DNA from: Pseudomonas asiatica
Lineage (GTDB): Bacteria; Pseudomonadota; Gammaproteobacteria; Pseudomonadales; Pseudomonadaceae
Direction of reading: 5' to 3'
DNA length: 64,000 bases
NCBI RefSeq assembly: GCF_009932335.1
Contig: NZ_BLJF01000003.1
Coordinates: forward strand, 682,001-746,000
Both the position numbers and the translations under genes were made by a program. Below the pieces are notes generated by a model that was not told the origin of the DNA, did no database searches, and worked only from the letters and a program-made list of their open reading frames with translations. How positions within the stretch are numbered: position 1 is the stretch's first letter; each line of letters opens with the position of its first letter. Of the stretch, positions 1 through 9,400 are shown piece by piece.

Positions 1-77
1 CCGACGGCTACGCCGATCTGTTTGCTGCCGTAGTCGAAGCCCAGCAGCAGACGCAGTTCAGGGTGCAGTTCGGCCAT
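1..77 (-). CDS. ruvX: RuvX/YqgF Holliday junction resolvase-like protein, N-terminal fragment
   Basis: Only the first 25 codons lie in the window; the gene runs off the left edge. The reading starts MAELHPELRLLLGFDYGSKQ and continues IGVAV, which is the first beta-strand of the RNase H-like fold with the first catalytic aspartate (FDYG) typical of YqgF/RuvX. The family processes Holliday junctions or the pre-16S rRNA 5' end. Its ATG overlaps the TGA of yqgE, so the two genes are translationally coupled. The identity rests on this short motif and on the known yqgE-ruvX adjacency. Confidence 0.85.
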   Translation of the reverse strand, partial: MAELHPELRLLLGFDYGSKQIGVAV

Positions 78-646
78 CAGGCGTGGCCCGCCTGGCTGGT
101 CAGCAGGTTCAGGTTGATCCCCAGGCTGGCGGCGGCGGCTTCCAGGCGCAGGTCGCTGGTCAGGCCGAAGATGATTTCCGGGTCGAACGGGCAGTTGAGC
201 CAGGCGTTGTCGGCAAGCTCCGCTTCCAGTTGGCCCGCTTCCCAGCCGGCATAGCCCAGGGTGATCAGGCTCTGTTTCGGGCCTACCCCGGCGGCGATGG
301 CAAGCAATATATCCTGCGAGGTGGTCAGCGACAGCCCTTCCAGCGCCACGGTGGCCTGGAAACTGCATTCGCTGCTGTGCAGTACGAAGCCACGGTCGGT
401 CTGTACCGGGCCACCTTGGTAGATCGGCACCTGCAAGGTGCTGGCCGGTGGCATTTCGTCCGGGCGCAGCTGCTCGAGGATGTCGGCCAGGTTCAGCTCC
501 TGCGGCCGGTTGACCACCAGGCCCATGGCGCCATGGGCGTTGTGCTCGACGATGTACGTGAGGGTCTGGGCGAAGTTCGGATCGGCCATGTGTGGCATGG
601 CGATCAGGAACTGATGCTTGAGGTAGCTCGGCGTGAGGGTTTTCAT
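77..646 (-). CDS. yqgE: YqgE/AlgH family protein (UPF0301)
   Basis: A 189-residue protein, starting MKTLTPSYLKHQFLIAMPHM and containing the family hallmarks: MADPNF near residue 20, the GAMGLVVNRP segment near residue 40, and YQGGPVQ followed by GFVLH. The biochemical role is not settled; in Pseudomonas the homologue AlgH was linked to alginate regulation. An ATG 16 codons upstream is possible, but the start at 646 gives the family's usual N-terminus. It overlaps ruvX by the ATGA arrangement and is the third gene of a gshB-tonB-yqgE-ruvX run on the minus strand. Confidence 0.93.
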   Translation of the reverse strand: MKTLTPSYLKHQFLIAMPHMADPNFAQTLTYIVEHNAHGAMGLVVNRPQELNLADILEQLRPDEMPPASTLQVPIYQGGPVQTDRGFVLHSSECSFQATVALEGLSLTTSQDILLAIAAGVGPKQSLITLGYAGWEAGQLEAELADNAWLNCPFDPEIIFGLTSDLRLEAAAASLGINLNLLTSQAGHA

Positions 647-710
647 GGGGGATAGTGTGGCGCCAGGTGGCGAGGCTGACAAGGTGCTCGGCATGGCTGT
701 TTTGGGGCTG

Positions 711-820
711 CTGTGCAGCCCATCGCCGGCAAGCCAGCTCCCACACCGATCGCATCGATCTCAAGCCACATGCTATCCCTGTGGGAGCTGGCTTGCCGGC
801 GATGGGGCGCGAAGCGGCCC
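711..820. repeat. REP-like inverted pair between tonB-like gene and yqgE
   Basis: Two inverted copies of a roughly 30-bp element (core GCCGGCAAGCCAGCTCCCAC) face each other across about 35 bp. This core differs from the GCGGGT-type REP seen elsewhere in the window and may be a separate subfamily. It lies between co-directional genes and could affect 3' end stability of the upstream transcript. Confidence 0.7.
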
Positions 821-824
821 TGAT

Positions 825-1730
825 TCAGTTACTGGACAAACGGTCCCCACGGGCAAAGCGCCAGGTGCGGATGATCTCCAGCCGGTCAAACTCGGCCAGG
901 TCCCCGGTAAACGGCGCAAACGGCGCCGCCAGCCGCACGATGCGCTGCGCCGCCTGGTCAAGCACCGGTTGCCCGGACGACTCCAGCACCAGTACCTCGT
1001 ACAGCGAGCCATCGCGGTTTATCGACACCATCATGCGCAGGTTGCCGTAGATCTGTTGCCGGCGCGCTTCATCGGGGTAGTTCAGGTTGCCCACCCGCTC
1101 GACCTTCTTGCGCCACTCCTCCTTGTACCAGGCACCCTTGTCGCGCATGGTCGAGGCGGCGTTGAGCCGATGGATGCGCGGGCGCTTGGCGTACATCTGC
1201 TGTTCGTTGGACAGCTCCGCCTCCAGGCTGGCGATCTGGCTGGACAACTGCGAGCTGTCGAAGTCCGGTGCCGGGGCTGCCGGCTTGGGCTGCGGTTTGC
1301 TTTCCCTGGGTTTGGGCTCGACCTTCTGCGGCTTGGGCGCCGTGGTCACTACCGCCGACTTCTGCGGGACAGGGGGCGGTACCACCTCGGGCTTCGCGGC
1401 GGGTGGCGGGGTGATCTTGTTGATCTTGCTGTCCTGGAACGGTGCCAGTTCGGTGGTCTTGGGCACCGCTTTCTTGTCCAGGGTGCCGCTGCCCTGCTGG
1501 TTGTCCTGGGCCTGGAAATCGGCCTTCTCCGGCGGTTTCTCGCTCTTGAAGGTGGCCAGGGTGATGTCCATGGTGTGGCGGATTTCTGCAGGCTTGACCA
1601 CGCTGAAGCCGACGCCGAGGATCAGCGCCAGGTGCACCAGGGCAGCCAGGAACAGGGTAAAGCCGAGCCGGTCCACCGGGCGAACACGGGGGGGCAGCAG
1701 GTCGGCGGGGATGTCAGCGGGCAGCGTCAT
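825..1730 (-). CDS. TonB family energy-transducer-like protein
   Basis: A 301-residue protein with TonB architecture. A single hydrophobic anchor lies at about residues 24-44 after a short cytoplasmic N-terminus. A long Pro/Lys-rich periplasmic spacer follows at about 80-155, then a C-terminal TonB domain at about 205-295 with YPDEARRQQIYG and the WRFARGD end. TonB proteins couple the proton-motive force through ExbBD to outer-membrane receptors. No exbBD genes are nearby, and the gene sits between gshB and yqgE, so this is probably an accessory TonB-like protein rather than the main iron-uptake TonB. Start chosen at the ATG preceding the basic stretch and anchor. Confidence 0.85.
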   Translation of the reverse strand: MTLPADIPADLLPPRVRPVDRLGFTLFLAALVHLALILGVGFSVVKPAEIRHTMDITLATFKSEKPPEKADFQAQDNQQGSGTLDKKAVPKTTELAPFQDSKINKITPPPAAKPEVVPPPVPQKSAVVTTAPKPQKVEPKPRESKPQPKPAAPAPDFDSSQLSSQIASLEAELSNEQQMYAKRPRIHRLNAASTMRDKGAWYKEEWRKKVERVGNLNYPDEARRQQIYGNLRMMVSINRDGSLYEVLVLESSGQPVLDQAAQRIVRLAAPFAPFTGDLAEFDRLEIIRTWRFARGDRLSSN

Positions 1731-1821
1731 CGGGTTTCCAGCAACCGCAGGGCGGGGCAGCAGGCCAGGCTAAAAGGACCCGCATCATACCCCACTCTGG
1801 GTTGTTGCCGTGCGTCGGCGG

Positions 1822-2775
1822 TCAGCGCGCCTTCAGCTGGCGATCAATGGCATCCATCAATTGCCCGCCGATATCGGTGTTGTAGGCGGCATCGATCTCG
1901 CGGATGCAGGTGGGGCTGGTGACGTTGATTTCGGTGAGGTAGTCGCCGATCACGTCCAGGCCCACGAACGTCAGGCCCTTCTCGCGCAGGGTCGGGCCGA
2001 CCTGGGCGGCGATCCAGCGGTCGCGGTCGGTCAGCGGGCGTGCTTCGCCACGGCCGCCGGCGGCAAGGTTGCCACGGGTCTCGCCGCTGGCCGGGATACG
2101 CGCCAGGCAGTAGTCCACCGGCTCGCCGTCGATCATCAGGATGCGTTTGTCGCCGTCCTTGATCTCGGGCAGGTAGGCCTGCGCCATGATCTGCTGGCCG
2201 CCGTGCTGGGTCAGGGTCTCGAGGATCACCGACAGGTTAGGGTCGTCCTTGCGGTGACGGAACACCGAGGCGCCGCCCATGCCGTCCAGCGGCTTGAGGA
2301 TTACGTCACCACGGCTGTCGGCGAACTCGCGCAGGATGTCGACACGGCGGCTGACCAGGGTAGGCGCCATGCACTGCGGGAACTGGGTGGCGAACAGTTT
2401 TTCGTTGCAGTCGCGCAGGCTCTGCGGGCGGTTGACCACCAGTACCCCCTCGCGCTCGGCCTGCTCCAGCAGGTAGGTGCTGTAGACGAACTCCATGTCG
2501 AAGGGCGGGTCCTTGCGCATCAGGATCACGTCCAGCTCGGCCAGCGCGCTGTCCTGCTCCTCGCCCAGCTCGAACCAGCGGGCCGGGTCGGCAAACACTT
2601 TCAGCGGGCGCATCTGCGCACGGGCCTGGCCGGCGCCCAGGTACATATCTCGCTGTTCCATGTAGAACAGGCTCCAGCCGCGCGCCTGTGCGGCCAGCAG
2701 CATGGCCAGCGAGCTGTCCTTCTTGTAGGAGATGGACGCGATGGGGTCCATGACAATGCCGAGGCGAACGCTCAT
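1822..2775 (-). CDS. gshB: Glutathione synthetase
   Basis: GshB joins gamma-glutamylcysteine and glycine with ATP, the second step of glutathione synthesis in the cytoplasm. The 317-residue length is normal. The N-terminus MSVRLGIVMDPIASISYKKD is the family's conserved opening, and the ATP-grasp region has VILKPLDGMGGASVF and the late VTSPTCIREID motif. A longer reading extends 28 codons upstream, but the chosen ATG is preceded by AGAGGAA at good distance and fits homologues. It is the first gene of the minus-strand run leading to ruvX and is divergent from pilG. Confidence 0.96.
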   Translation of the reverse strand: MSVRLGIVMDPIASISYKKDSSLAMLLAAQARGWSLFYMEQRDMYLGAGQARAQMRPLKVFADPARWFELGEEQDSALAELDVILMRKDPPFDMEFVYSTYLLEQAEREGVLVVNRPQSLRDCNEKLFATQFPQCMAPTLVSRRVDILREFADSRGDVILKPLDGMGGASVFRHRKDDPNLSVILETLTQHGGQQIMAQAYLPEIKDGDKRILMIDGEPVDYCLARIPASGETRGNLAAGGRGEARPLTDRDRWIAAQVGPTLREKGLTFVGLDVIGDYLTEINVTSPTCIREIDAAYNTDIGGQLMDAIDRQLKAR

Positions 2776-2987
2776 GGGGTGGTTCCTCTTGGCGGCACGT
2801 GGCCGCGATGGATCGAAAGAAAAGTGGCTCAGGGTGGCGCCGTGAACGCCGCCGGTCAAGGGGCGCCGCAGATGGAACGGCCACCCGGAGTGTGCTAAAA
2901 ATGCCAGTCATAGCGCTATACAACAGGCCTTTGGGGCTGCGCAGCAGCTCCAGGAATTCGGCATAAGCAGCGACGGTAGCCCAAGTG

Positions 2988-3389
2988 ATGGAACAACCCC
3001 TGAAGGTGATGGTGATCGACGACTCGCGCACGATCCGCCGCACCGCACAGATGTTGCTCGGTGAAGCGGGCTGCGAGGTGATCACCGCCAGCGATGGCTT
3101 CGATGCCCTGGCCAAGATCGTCGACCACCAGCCCAGCATCATCTTCGTCGATGTGTTGATGCCGCGCCTGGACGGCTACCAGACCTGCGCGGTGATCAAG
3201 CACAACAGTGCCTTCAAGGACACCCCGGTCATTCTGCTGTCGTCACGTGACGGCCTGTTCGACAAGGCCCGCGGCCGGGTGGTCGGCTCCGACCAGTTCC
3301 TGACCAAACCGTTCAGCAAGGAAGAACTGCTCGACGCGATCCGCGCCCACGTGCCCGGTTTTGCCGCAGCCCAACAACACGCACCCTGA
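2988..3389 (+). CDS. pilG: Twitching motility response regulator PilG
   Basis: A single-domain CheY-like receiver of 133 residues. The acidic pair D11-D12, the phosphoacceptor D55 (in IIFVDVLMPR), and K107 (in LTKPF) are all visible. In Pseudomonas, PilG is phosphorylated by the ChpA kinase and promotes type IV pilus extension and cAMP signalling. A GTG directly precedes the ATG; the ATG is used here. It is the first gene of the pilGHIJ-chpA-chpC cluster and is followed 47 bp later by pilH. Confidence 0.95.
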   Translation: MEQPLKVMVIDDSRTIRRTAQMLLGEAGCEVITASDGFDALAKIVDHQPSIIFVDVLMPRLDGYQTCAVIKHNSAFKDTPVILLSSRDGLFDKARGRVVGSDQFLTKPFSKEELLDAIRAHVPGFAAAQQHAP

Positions 3390-3436
3390 CCGCGCCTCGC
3401 CATGGCACGGTCTTTCTTTCCTGATGGGGAACCAGC

Positions 3437-3802
3437 ATGGCCCGAGTTCTGATTGTCGACGACTCGCCGACAGAGATGTACCGATTGACCGAATGGCTGG
3501 AAAAGCACGGCTACCAGGTGCTCAAGGCCAACAACGGTGCCGATGGCGTGGCCCTGGCACGGCAGGACAAGCCCGACGCGGTGTTGATGGACATCGTGAT
3601 GCCCGGCATGAACGGCTTCCAGGCAACCCGTCAGCTCAGCAAGGACCCGGAAACCAGCACCATCCCGGTGATCGTGGTCACCACCAAGGACCAGGAAACC
3701 GACCGTATCTGGGCCACGCGCCAGGGCGCTCGTGACTTCCTGACCAAGCCGGTGGAAGAGGACGCGCTGATCGCCAAGCTCAAAGAAGTGCTCGGGGCTT
3801 GA
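3437..3802 (+). CDS. pilH: Twitching motility response regulator PilH
   Basis: A stand-alone receiver domain of 121 residues with D8-D9, phosphoacceptor D52 in VLMDIVMPGMNG, and K104 in FLTKPV. PilH is the second CheY of the Pil-Chp pathway and is thought to act on pilus retraction or as a phosphate sink opposing PilG. An SD-like GGGGAACC lies just before the ATG. Its TGA overlaps the start codon of pilI. Confidence 0.95.
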   Translation: MARVLIVDDSPTEMYRLTEWLEKHGYQVLKANNGADGVALARQDKPDAVLMDIVMPGMNGFQATRQLSKDPETSTIPVIVVTTKDQETDRIWATRQGARDFLTKPVEEDALIAKLKEVLGA

Positions 3803-4353
3803 CCACCCGCCCGCAGGGCGCGTCGCTGACCGCCTTCGAGTTGTTGCTGGACATCGACCGGCGCTGCCGCCTGCTGGTCGCCGACCAGCCGCCGCAGGAC
3901 AACCGCCTGCAACAGTGGAGCGGCATCGGCTTCCGCATAGCCGGGCAATGGTTCGTCGCGCCCATGGGCGAGGTTGCCGAGGTGCTGCGCGAACCGCGCA
4001 GCAGCCGCGTCCCCGGCGTGCAGCCGTGGGTGTGCGGGGTAGCCAACCTGCGCGGACGGCTGCTACCGGTGATGGACCTGAGCAGTTTCTTCGGCCTGGG
4101 CCACGCCGCCCCGGGCAAGCAGCGGCGGGTGCTGGTGCTGGACCACGAGGACCTGTTCGTCGGCCTGCTGGTAGACGAGGTGCTGGGCCTGCAGCACTTT
4201 GCCCTCGACAGCCTGCAACTGTCGCCGCCACAGCCCCTGATCCGCGCCGCTGCACCTTTCGTGCAGGGGCACTTCCCGCGTGAACGCAACTGGGCGATCT
4301 TCAGCCCCTTCGCCCTGGCCCAGGCGCCGGGCTTTCTCGATGTGGCGTTATAG
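3799..4353 (+). CDS. pilI: CheW-like adaptor PilI
   Basis: A 184-residue CheW-domain protein that would link the PilJ receptor to the ChpA kinase. CheW features include [21 protein letters not shown], the conserved [14 protein letters not shown] strand-loop at about residues 80-93, and VDEVLGL. The only start consistent with the N-terminus of the family is a TTG at 3799 that overlaps the pilH stop (TTGA), implying translational coupling. Confidence 0.92.
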   Translation: MTTRPQGASLTAFELLLDIDRRCRLLVADQPPQDNRLQQWSGIGFRIAGQWFVAPMGEVAEVLREPRSSRVPGVQPWVCGVANLRGRLLPVMDLSSFFGLGHAAPGKQRRVLVLDHEDLFVGLLVDEVLGLQHFALDSLQLSPPQPLIRAAAPFVQGHFPRERNWAIFSPFALAQAPGFLDVAL

Positions 4354-4364
4354 GACCTGCGAAC

Positions 4365-6419
4365 GTGAACAAGCCTGCCACCCCCGTCACCACCGTGACC
4401 CCACGTACCCGCAGCATCGCGCAGATCACCGTGCTGTTCCTGATCCTGATCCTGTCGATCATTCTGCTGTTCGCCAACTTTGCCTACCTGAACACCCAGT
4501 CCAACTACGACAAGCAGTACATCGGCCACGCCGGCGAACTGCGGGTGCTGTCGCAGCGCATCGCCAAGAACGCCACCGAAGCCGCCACCGGCAAGGCCCT
4601 GGCCTTCAAGCTGCTGTCGGACGCGCGCAACGATTTCGAACGGCGCTGGGGCTACCTGCGTGAAGGTGACAAGTCCACCGGCCTGCCACCTGCGCCGCCC
4701 ATGGTGCGTGACGAAATGGAAGCGGTACGCCGCGACTGGGAAAACCTGCGCAAGAACACCGACACCATCCTGGCCAGCGAGCAGACCGTGCTGTCGCTGC
4801 ACCAGGTGGCGGCGACCCTGGCCGAGACCGTGCCGCAGTTGCAGGTGGAATACGAGAAAGTGGTCGAGATCCTGCTGCAGAGTGGCGCCCCGGCCAGCCA
4901 GGTGGCGGTGGCCCAGCGCCAGTTGCTGCTGGCCGAACGCATTCTCGGCTCGGTCAACACTGTGCTGGCCGGTGACGACGCCGCGGCCCAGGCGGCGGAT
5001 GCCTTCGGCCGCGATGCCGGGCGCTTCGGCCAGGTGCTCGAGGGCATGCTCAGTGGCAACGCGGCGATCCAGGTGACCCGTGTCGAGGACGCCGATGCCC
5101 GTGCGCGCCTGGCTGAAATTGCAGAGCTGTTCCAGTTCGTTGCCGGCTCGGTGGATGAAATCCTCGAAACCTCGCCGGAACTGTTCCGCGTGCGCGAGGC
5201 TGCGGGCAACATCTTCAGCCTGTCGCAAACCCTGCTCGACGAGGCCTCGCACCTGGCCAACGGTTTCGAGAACCTGGCCGGCGGGCGCACGCTCGACACC
5301 GTCGGCGGCTATGTCCTGGGCCTTCTGGCGCTGGCTTCGATCATCCTCATCGGCCTGGTCATGGTACGCACCACCAACCGCCAGCTGCGTGAGACGGCGG
5401 AAAAGAACGAACGCAACCAGCAGGCGATCATGCGCCTGCTCGACGAAATCGAAGAGCTGGCTGACGGCGACCTGACCGTGACCGTATCGGTGACCGAAGA
5501 CTTCACTGGCGCCATTGCCGACTCGATCAACTATTCCGTGGACCAATTGCGCGACCTGGTCGCCACCATCAACCACAGTGCCATGCAGGTCGCTGCCGCC
5601 GTGCAGGACACACAGAACACCGCACGCCAGCTGGCCAAGGCCTCGGAGCACCAGGCCGAGCAGATCAGCGAGGCTTCCGAGGCGGTTGGCGACATGGTCG
5701 AATCGATCGACCGGGTTTCGGCGCATGCCTACGAGTCGGCCAAGGTGGCCGAGCGCTCGGTGGCGATCGCCAACAAGGGCAACGAGGTGGTGCACAACAC
5801 CATCAACGGCATGGACAACATTCGCGAACAGATCCAGGACACCGCCAAACGGATCAAGCGCCTCGGTGAGTCCTCCCAGGAAATCGGCGATATCGTCAGC
5901 CTGATCGACGACATTGCCGACCAGACCAACATCCTCGCCCTCAACGCGGCGATCCAGGCCTCGCTGGCCGGCGAGGCCGGCCGTGGGTTCGCCGTGGTCG
6001 CCGACGAAGTGCAGCGCCTGGCCGAGCGCTCGTCATCGGCCACCCGGCAGATCGAAGCGCTGGTGCGCACCATCCAGGCCGACACCAACGAGGCGGTGAT
6101 CTCCATGGAGCAGACTACCGCCGAGGTGGTGCGCGGTGCCCGCCTTGCCCAGGATGCCGGGGTGGCGCTGGCCGAGATCGAAGGCGTCTCGCAGAACCTC
6201 GCCGACCTTATCCACAGCATCTCCGATGCCGCCCAGCTGCAGACTTCGTCTGCCGGGCAGATCTCCCACACCATGGCGGTCATCCAGCAGATTACCGCGC
6301 AGACCTCCGCCGGCTCCGGCGCCACTGCCGACAGCATCCGCCACCTGGCACGCATGGCCAGCGAGATGCGCCGTTCGGTGTCCGGGTTCACCCTGCCGCC
6401 ACCAGCAGAGCCCAAGTGA
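4365..6419 (+). CDS. pilJ: Methyl-accepting chemotaxis-like receptor PilJ
   Basis: PilJ is the membrane receptor of the Pil-Chp system. The 684-residue length fits the family. A first TM segment lies at about residues 22-43, then a helical periplasmic sensory region with two PilJ-type four-helix modules. The second TM is at about 311-334, followed by HAMP and a cytoplasmic MCP signalling domain whose hairpin tip ([19 protein letters not shown]) is at about 532-553. The start is a GTG 12 nt after the pilI stop. Ligands are not evident from the sequence; in P. aeruginosa the receptor responds to pilus tension or surface contact. Confidence 0.95.
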   Translation: MNKPATPVTTVTPRTRSIAQITVLFLILILSIILLFANFAYLNTQSNYDKQYIGHAGELRVLSQRIAKNATEAATGKALAFKLLSDARNDFERRWGYLREGDKSTGLPPAPPMVRDEMEAVRRDWENLRKNTDTILASEQTVLSLHQVAATLAETVPQLQVEYEKVVEILLQSGAPASQVAVAQRQLLLAERILGSVNTVLAGDDAAAQAADAFGRDAGRFGQVLEGMLSGNAAIQVTRVEDADARARLAEIAELFQFVAGSVDEILETSPELFRVREAAGNIFSLSQTLLDEASHLANGFENLAGGRTLDTVGGYVLGLLALASIILIGLVMVRTTNRQLRETAEKNERNQQAIMRLLDEIEELADGDLTVTVSVTEDFTGAIADSINYSVDQLRDLVATINHSAMQVAAAVQDTQNTARQLAKASEHQAEQISEASEAVGDMVESIDRVSAHAYESAKVAERSVAIANKGNEVVHNTINGMDNIREQIQDTAKRIKRLGESSQEIGDIVSLIDDIADQTNILALNAAIQASLAGEAGRGFAVVADEVQRLAERSSSATRQIEALVRTIQADTNEAVISMEQTTAEVVRGARLAQDAGVALAEIEGVSQNLADLIHSISDAAQLQTSSAGQISHTMAVIQQITAQTSAGSGATADSIRHLARMASEMRRSVSGFTLPPPAEPK

Positions 6420-6467
6420 AGAGCCCTACTGATGAGCTCTACTGAAAAGCCGCGCCGAGGAATGCCC

Positions 6468-9400
6468 ATGGCTGTAGCAGCTGTAAGCCCCGAGCGCCAC
6501 GACACCGTGGCGCTGGCCTGGACCAAAGCCGCCATCCTCGACTGCCTGGGCCAGGCGCGCCAGGCGCTGGAGCGCTTTGCCGGCGAGCCTGGCGACCTGT
6601 CGATGCTGGCATTCGTGGTAGACAACCTGCACCAGGTGCACGGCTGCCTGCGCATGCTCGAACTGCGCGGTGCCACGCGCCTGGCTGAAGAACTGGAGCT
6701 GTTCGCCAAGGCCCTGGCCGATGGTCAGGTCAGCCCCCGCGGTGATTGCCTGGGCGCTTTGTTTCGCGGCCTGGAGCAACTGCCGTCGTATCTGGAGCGC
6801 CTACGCGGCGCCCGCCACGACCTGCCACTGGTGATGCTGCCGCTGCTCAACCAACTGCGTGCCTGCCGTGGCGAGGAGCCGTTGGCCCAGGCCAGCCTGA
6901 TCAGCGGCGCCACCCAACGCTTTGCCGGTGCCGACGACCTGGCCAACCTCGACCTGTCGCTGGGCAACTGGCGCGAGCAGCTGCAGGCAGGGCCTGGCCG
7001 CGATGCCCTGCGCTCGGTGGTGACCGCGCTGTGCGACGACCTGATGCGCATCAAGGAGCGCCTGGACCAGTTCGTGCGTGGCGATCGCCAGCACAGCGAG
7101 CAACTTGATGCCCTGCTGGCACCGCTGCGCCACGTGGCCGACACCCTGGCGGTGCTTGGCTTCCAGCAGCCACGCCGGGTGATCATCGACCAGGTGCTGG
7201 CGCTGCAGGCCCTGGCCCAGGGCGAGCGGGCCGTGGACGACGCGGTGTTGATGGATGTAGCGGGGGCCCTGCTGTACGTGGAGGCCACGCTCAATGGCAT
7301 GGTCGGCCCGCTGGAGGAAAACGGCCAGGGCGGCCTGCCGGGCTCGGACCTGGCCGAAATCCGCCAGCTGGTGTTGAACGAGTCGCTGAATGTGCTGCAG
7401 CAGGCCAAGGACCTGATCGGCGATTGCCTGGAATCCGGCTGGCCTCGGCAACGCCTGCAACCTTTGCCAGGGCTGTTGCAGCAGATTCGTGGTGCACTGG
7501 CGATGTTGATGCTGCCGACCGTGGCCGAGCTGTTTGCCGGTTGCGCCAGCTATGTGCAGCGTTGGCTGCAGCACCTGGAGGTGGAGCCGCCAGCCGATGA
7601 GCTGACGCACTTGGCCGAGGCTCTGAGCGCCGCCGAATGCTACCTGCAATGGCGGGTGGCGGACCCATTGGCGGATGGCCAGCCCTTCATCGACATGGCG
7701 CGCGCCAGCCTGGCGACACTGGGTGTGCACTGCGCGATGGTCGAGGCCACCGCAGGCCAGGATGGCAGCGCTGATGGCATCGATGACGAGCTGCGTGAAG
7801 TGTTTCTCGACGAGGCCGGTGAACTGCTGCCTGAAATCGAGCGCCACTGGTTGCGCTGGCGTGCCGACAACCAGCAGCGCGAGGCACTGGGAGAAGTACG
7901 CCGCGCCTTGCATACGCTCAAGGGCAGCGGCCGCATGGTGCATGCCGAGGCGGTGGCCGAGCTGGCCTGGGGCGCAGAACACCTGCTGAACCGGGTACTC
8001 GAGGGCCGCAGCGTGCTCAGCCCGGAAGGCGTGGTGGCCCTGCAGCAGGTATTCGTCTACCTGCCCGACCTGCTGGCCGACTTCGCCGCAGGCCAGTTGC
8101 CGCAACTGACGGAAATCGAGCAACTGGCCGGGCACCTGCATGCCCTCGCCGAAAACGATGCCCCGGTGGCGGCCGACATCGACGGCCTCGATCCGCAACT
8201 GCTCGACATTTTCCGCAGCGAGGCGCAGGGCCACCTGGCCAGCCTGGATGCTTTCCTGCAGGGCGCCGACGGCCACGATACGCAGGTCAGCGATGGCCTG
8301 CAGCGCGCCCTGCACACGCTCAAGGGCAGTGCCGCCATGGCCGGGGTGATGCCGGTCGCCGAACTGGCCACCGCCTTCGACCGCCTGGCACGTGAATACA
8401 AGGGCCACCAACTGCCCCTGCGAATGGCCGAGATCGAATGGCTGGAAGCTGCGCGCTCGCTGTTCCACCTGGGCCTGGTGCAACTCGACAGCACGCCGTT
8501 GGCAGCCATCCCCGGTGCCGCAGAACTGATCGAGCAGGTCGGCCAGGCGGTTGACGGGCACCTGGCCAGCTTGCATGACGACCCGCAGCATGGGCGGCGC
8601 AGCAAGCGCGACCCGCAATCGATTGCCAGTTTCCTGGCCCAGGCCATGGATATCCTGCTTGATGCCGAGTCGTTGCTGTCGCGCTGGCAGGAACAGCCCG
8701 GCCAGCGCGATGCGCTGGACACCCTGCTCGACGAACTGACTACCCTGGGCCACGCCGCGCATCTGGCCGACCTGTGGCAGATGGATGACGTGTGCGAGGC
8801 CTTGCTCGACTTGTACGGCGCCGTGGAGGAGGGCAGCCTGCCCGCCGATGCACGGTTCTTCGCCCACGTGCAGCGGGCCCATGAAGCACTGCTGGACATG
8901 CTCGACGAAGTGGCGGCCGGGCAGGACATCCCGCCAAGGCCAGAGCTGGTCGACAGCCTGCGCCACCTGCTTGGCCAGGCCCTGGCACCGGAGGCCACTG
9001 GCCTGGTGGGCATCGACACGGTCACGCCGTTGCATCCGGACATGGACCTGGCCGATACCCTTGGCCTGGGGCCTGCGCACAACCCCTTGCTGCCGGTTGT
9101 GGCCGAGCCGCTGGTCGAAGAGCCGGAAAGCCCAGGCGAAGAGCTGCTGGAAGTCTTCCTCGAAGAAAGCTCGGACATCGTCGAGAGTGCCGCCGCAGCC
9201 CTGGCGCGCTGGCAGGCCGACCCGCGCAACAGTGTCGAGGTGGACAACCTGATGCGCGACCTGCACACCCTGAAGGGTGTGGCGCGCATGGTCGAAATTG
9301 CGCCGATCGGCGACCTGGCCCACGAGCTGGAGTTTCTCTACGAACTGCTGGCCGCAGGCCGTATGCCACCGAGCGCGCCACTGTTCGCCTTGCTGCAGAA

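Noticed and set aside
711..820. Possible insertion sequence end or CRISPR repeat
   Set aside because: Only an inverted pair of short palindromes without spacers, target duplications or a transposase; best explained as REP.
3780..5795. Minus-strand open frame opposite pilI-pilJ (over 600 codons)
   Set aside because: It is a shadow of the Pil-Chp genes; no SD, no family features, and it cuts across four real genes.
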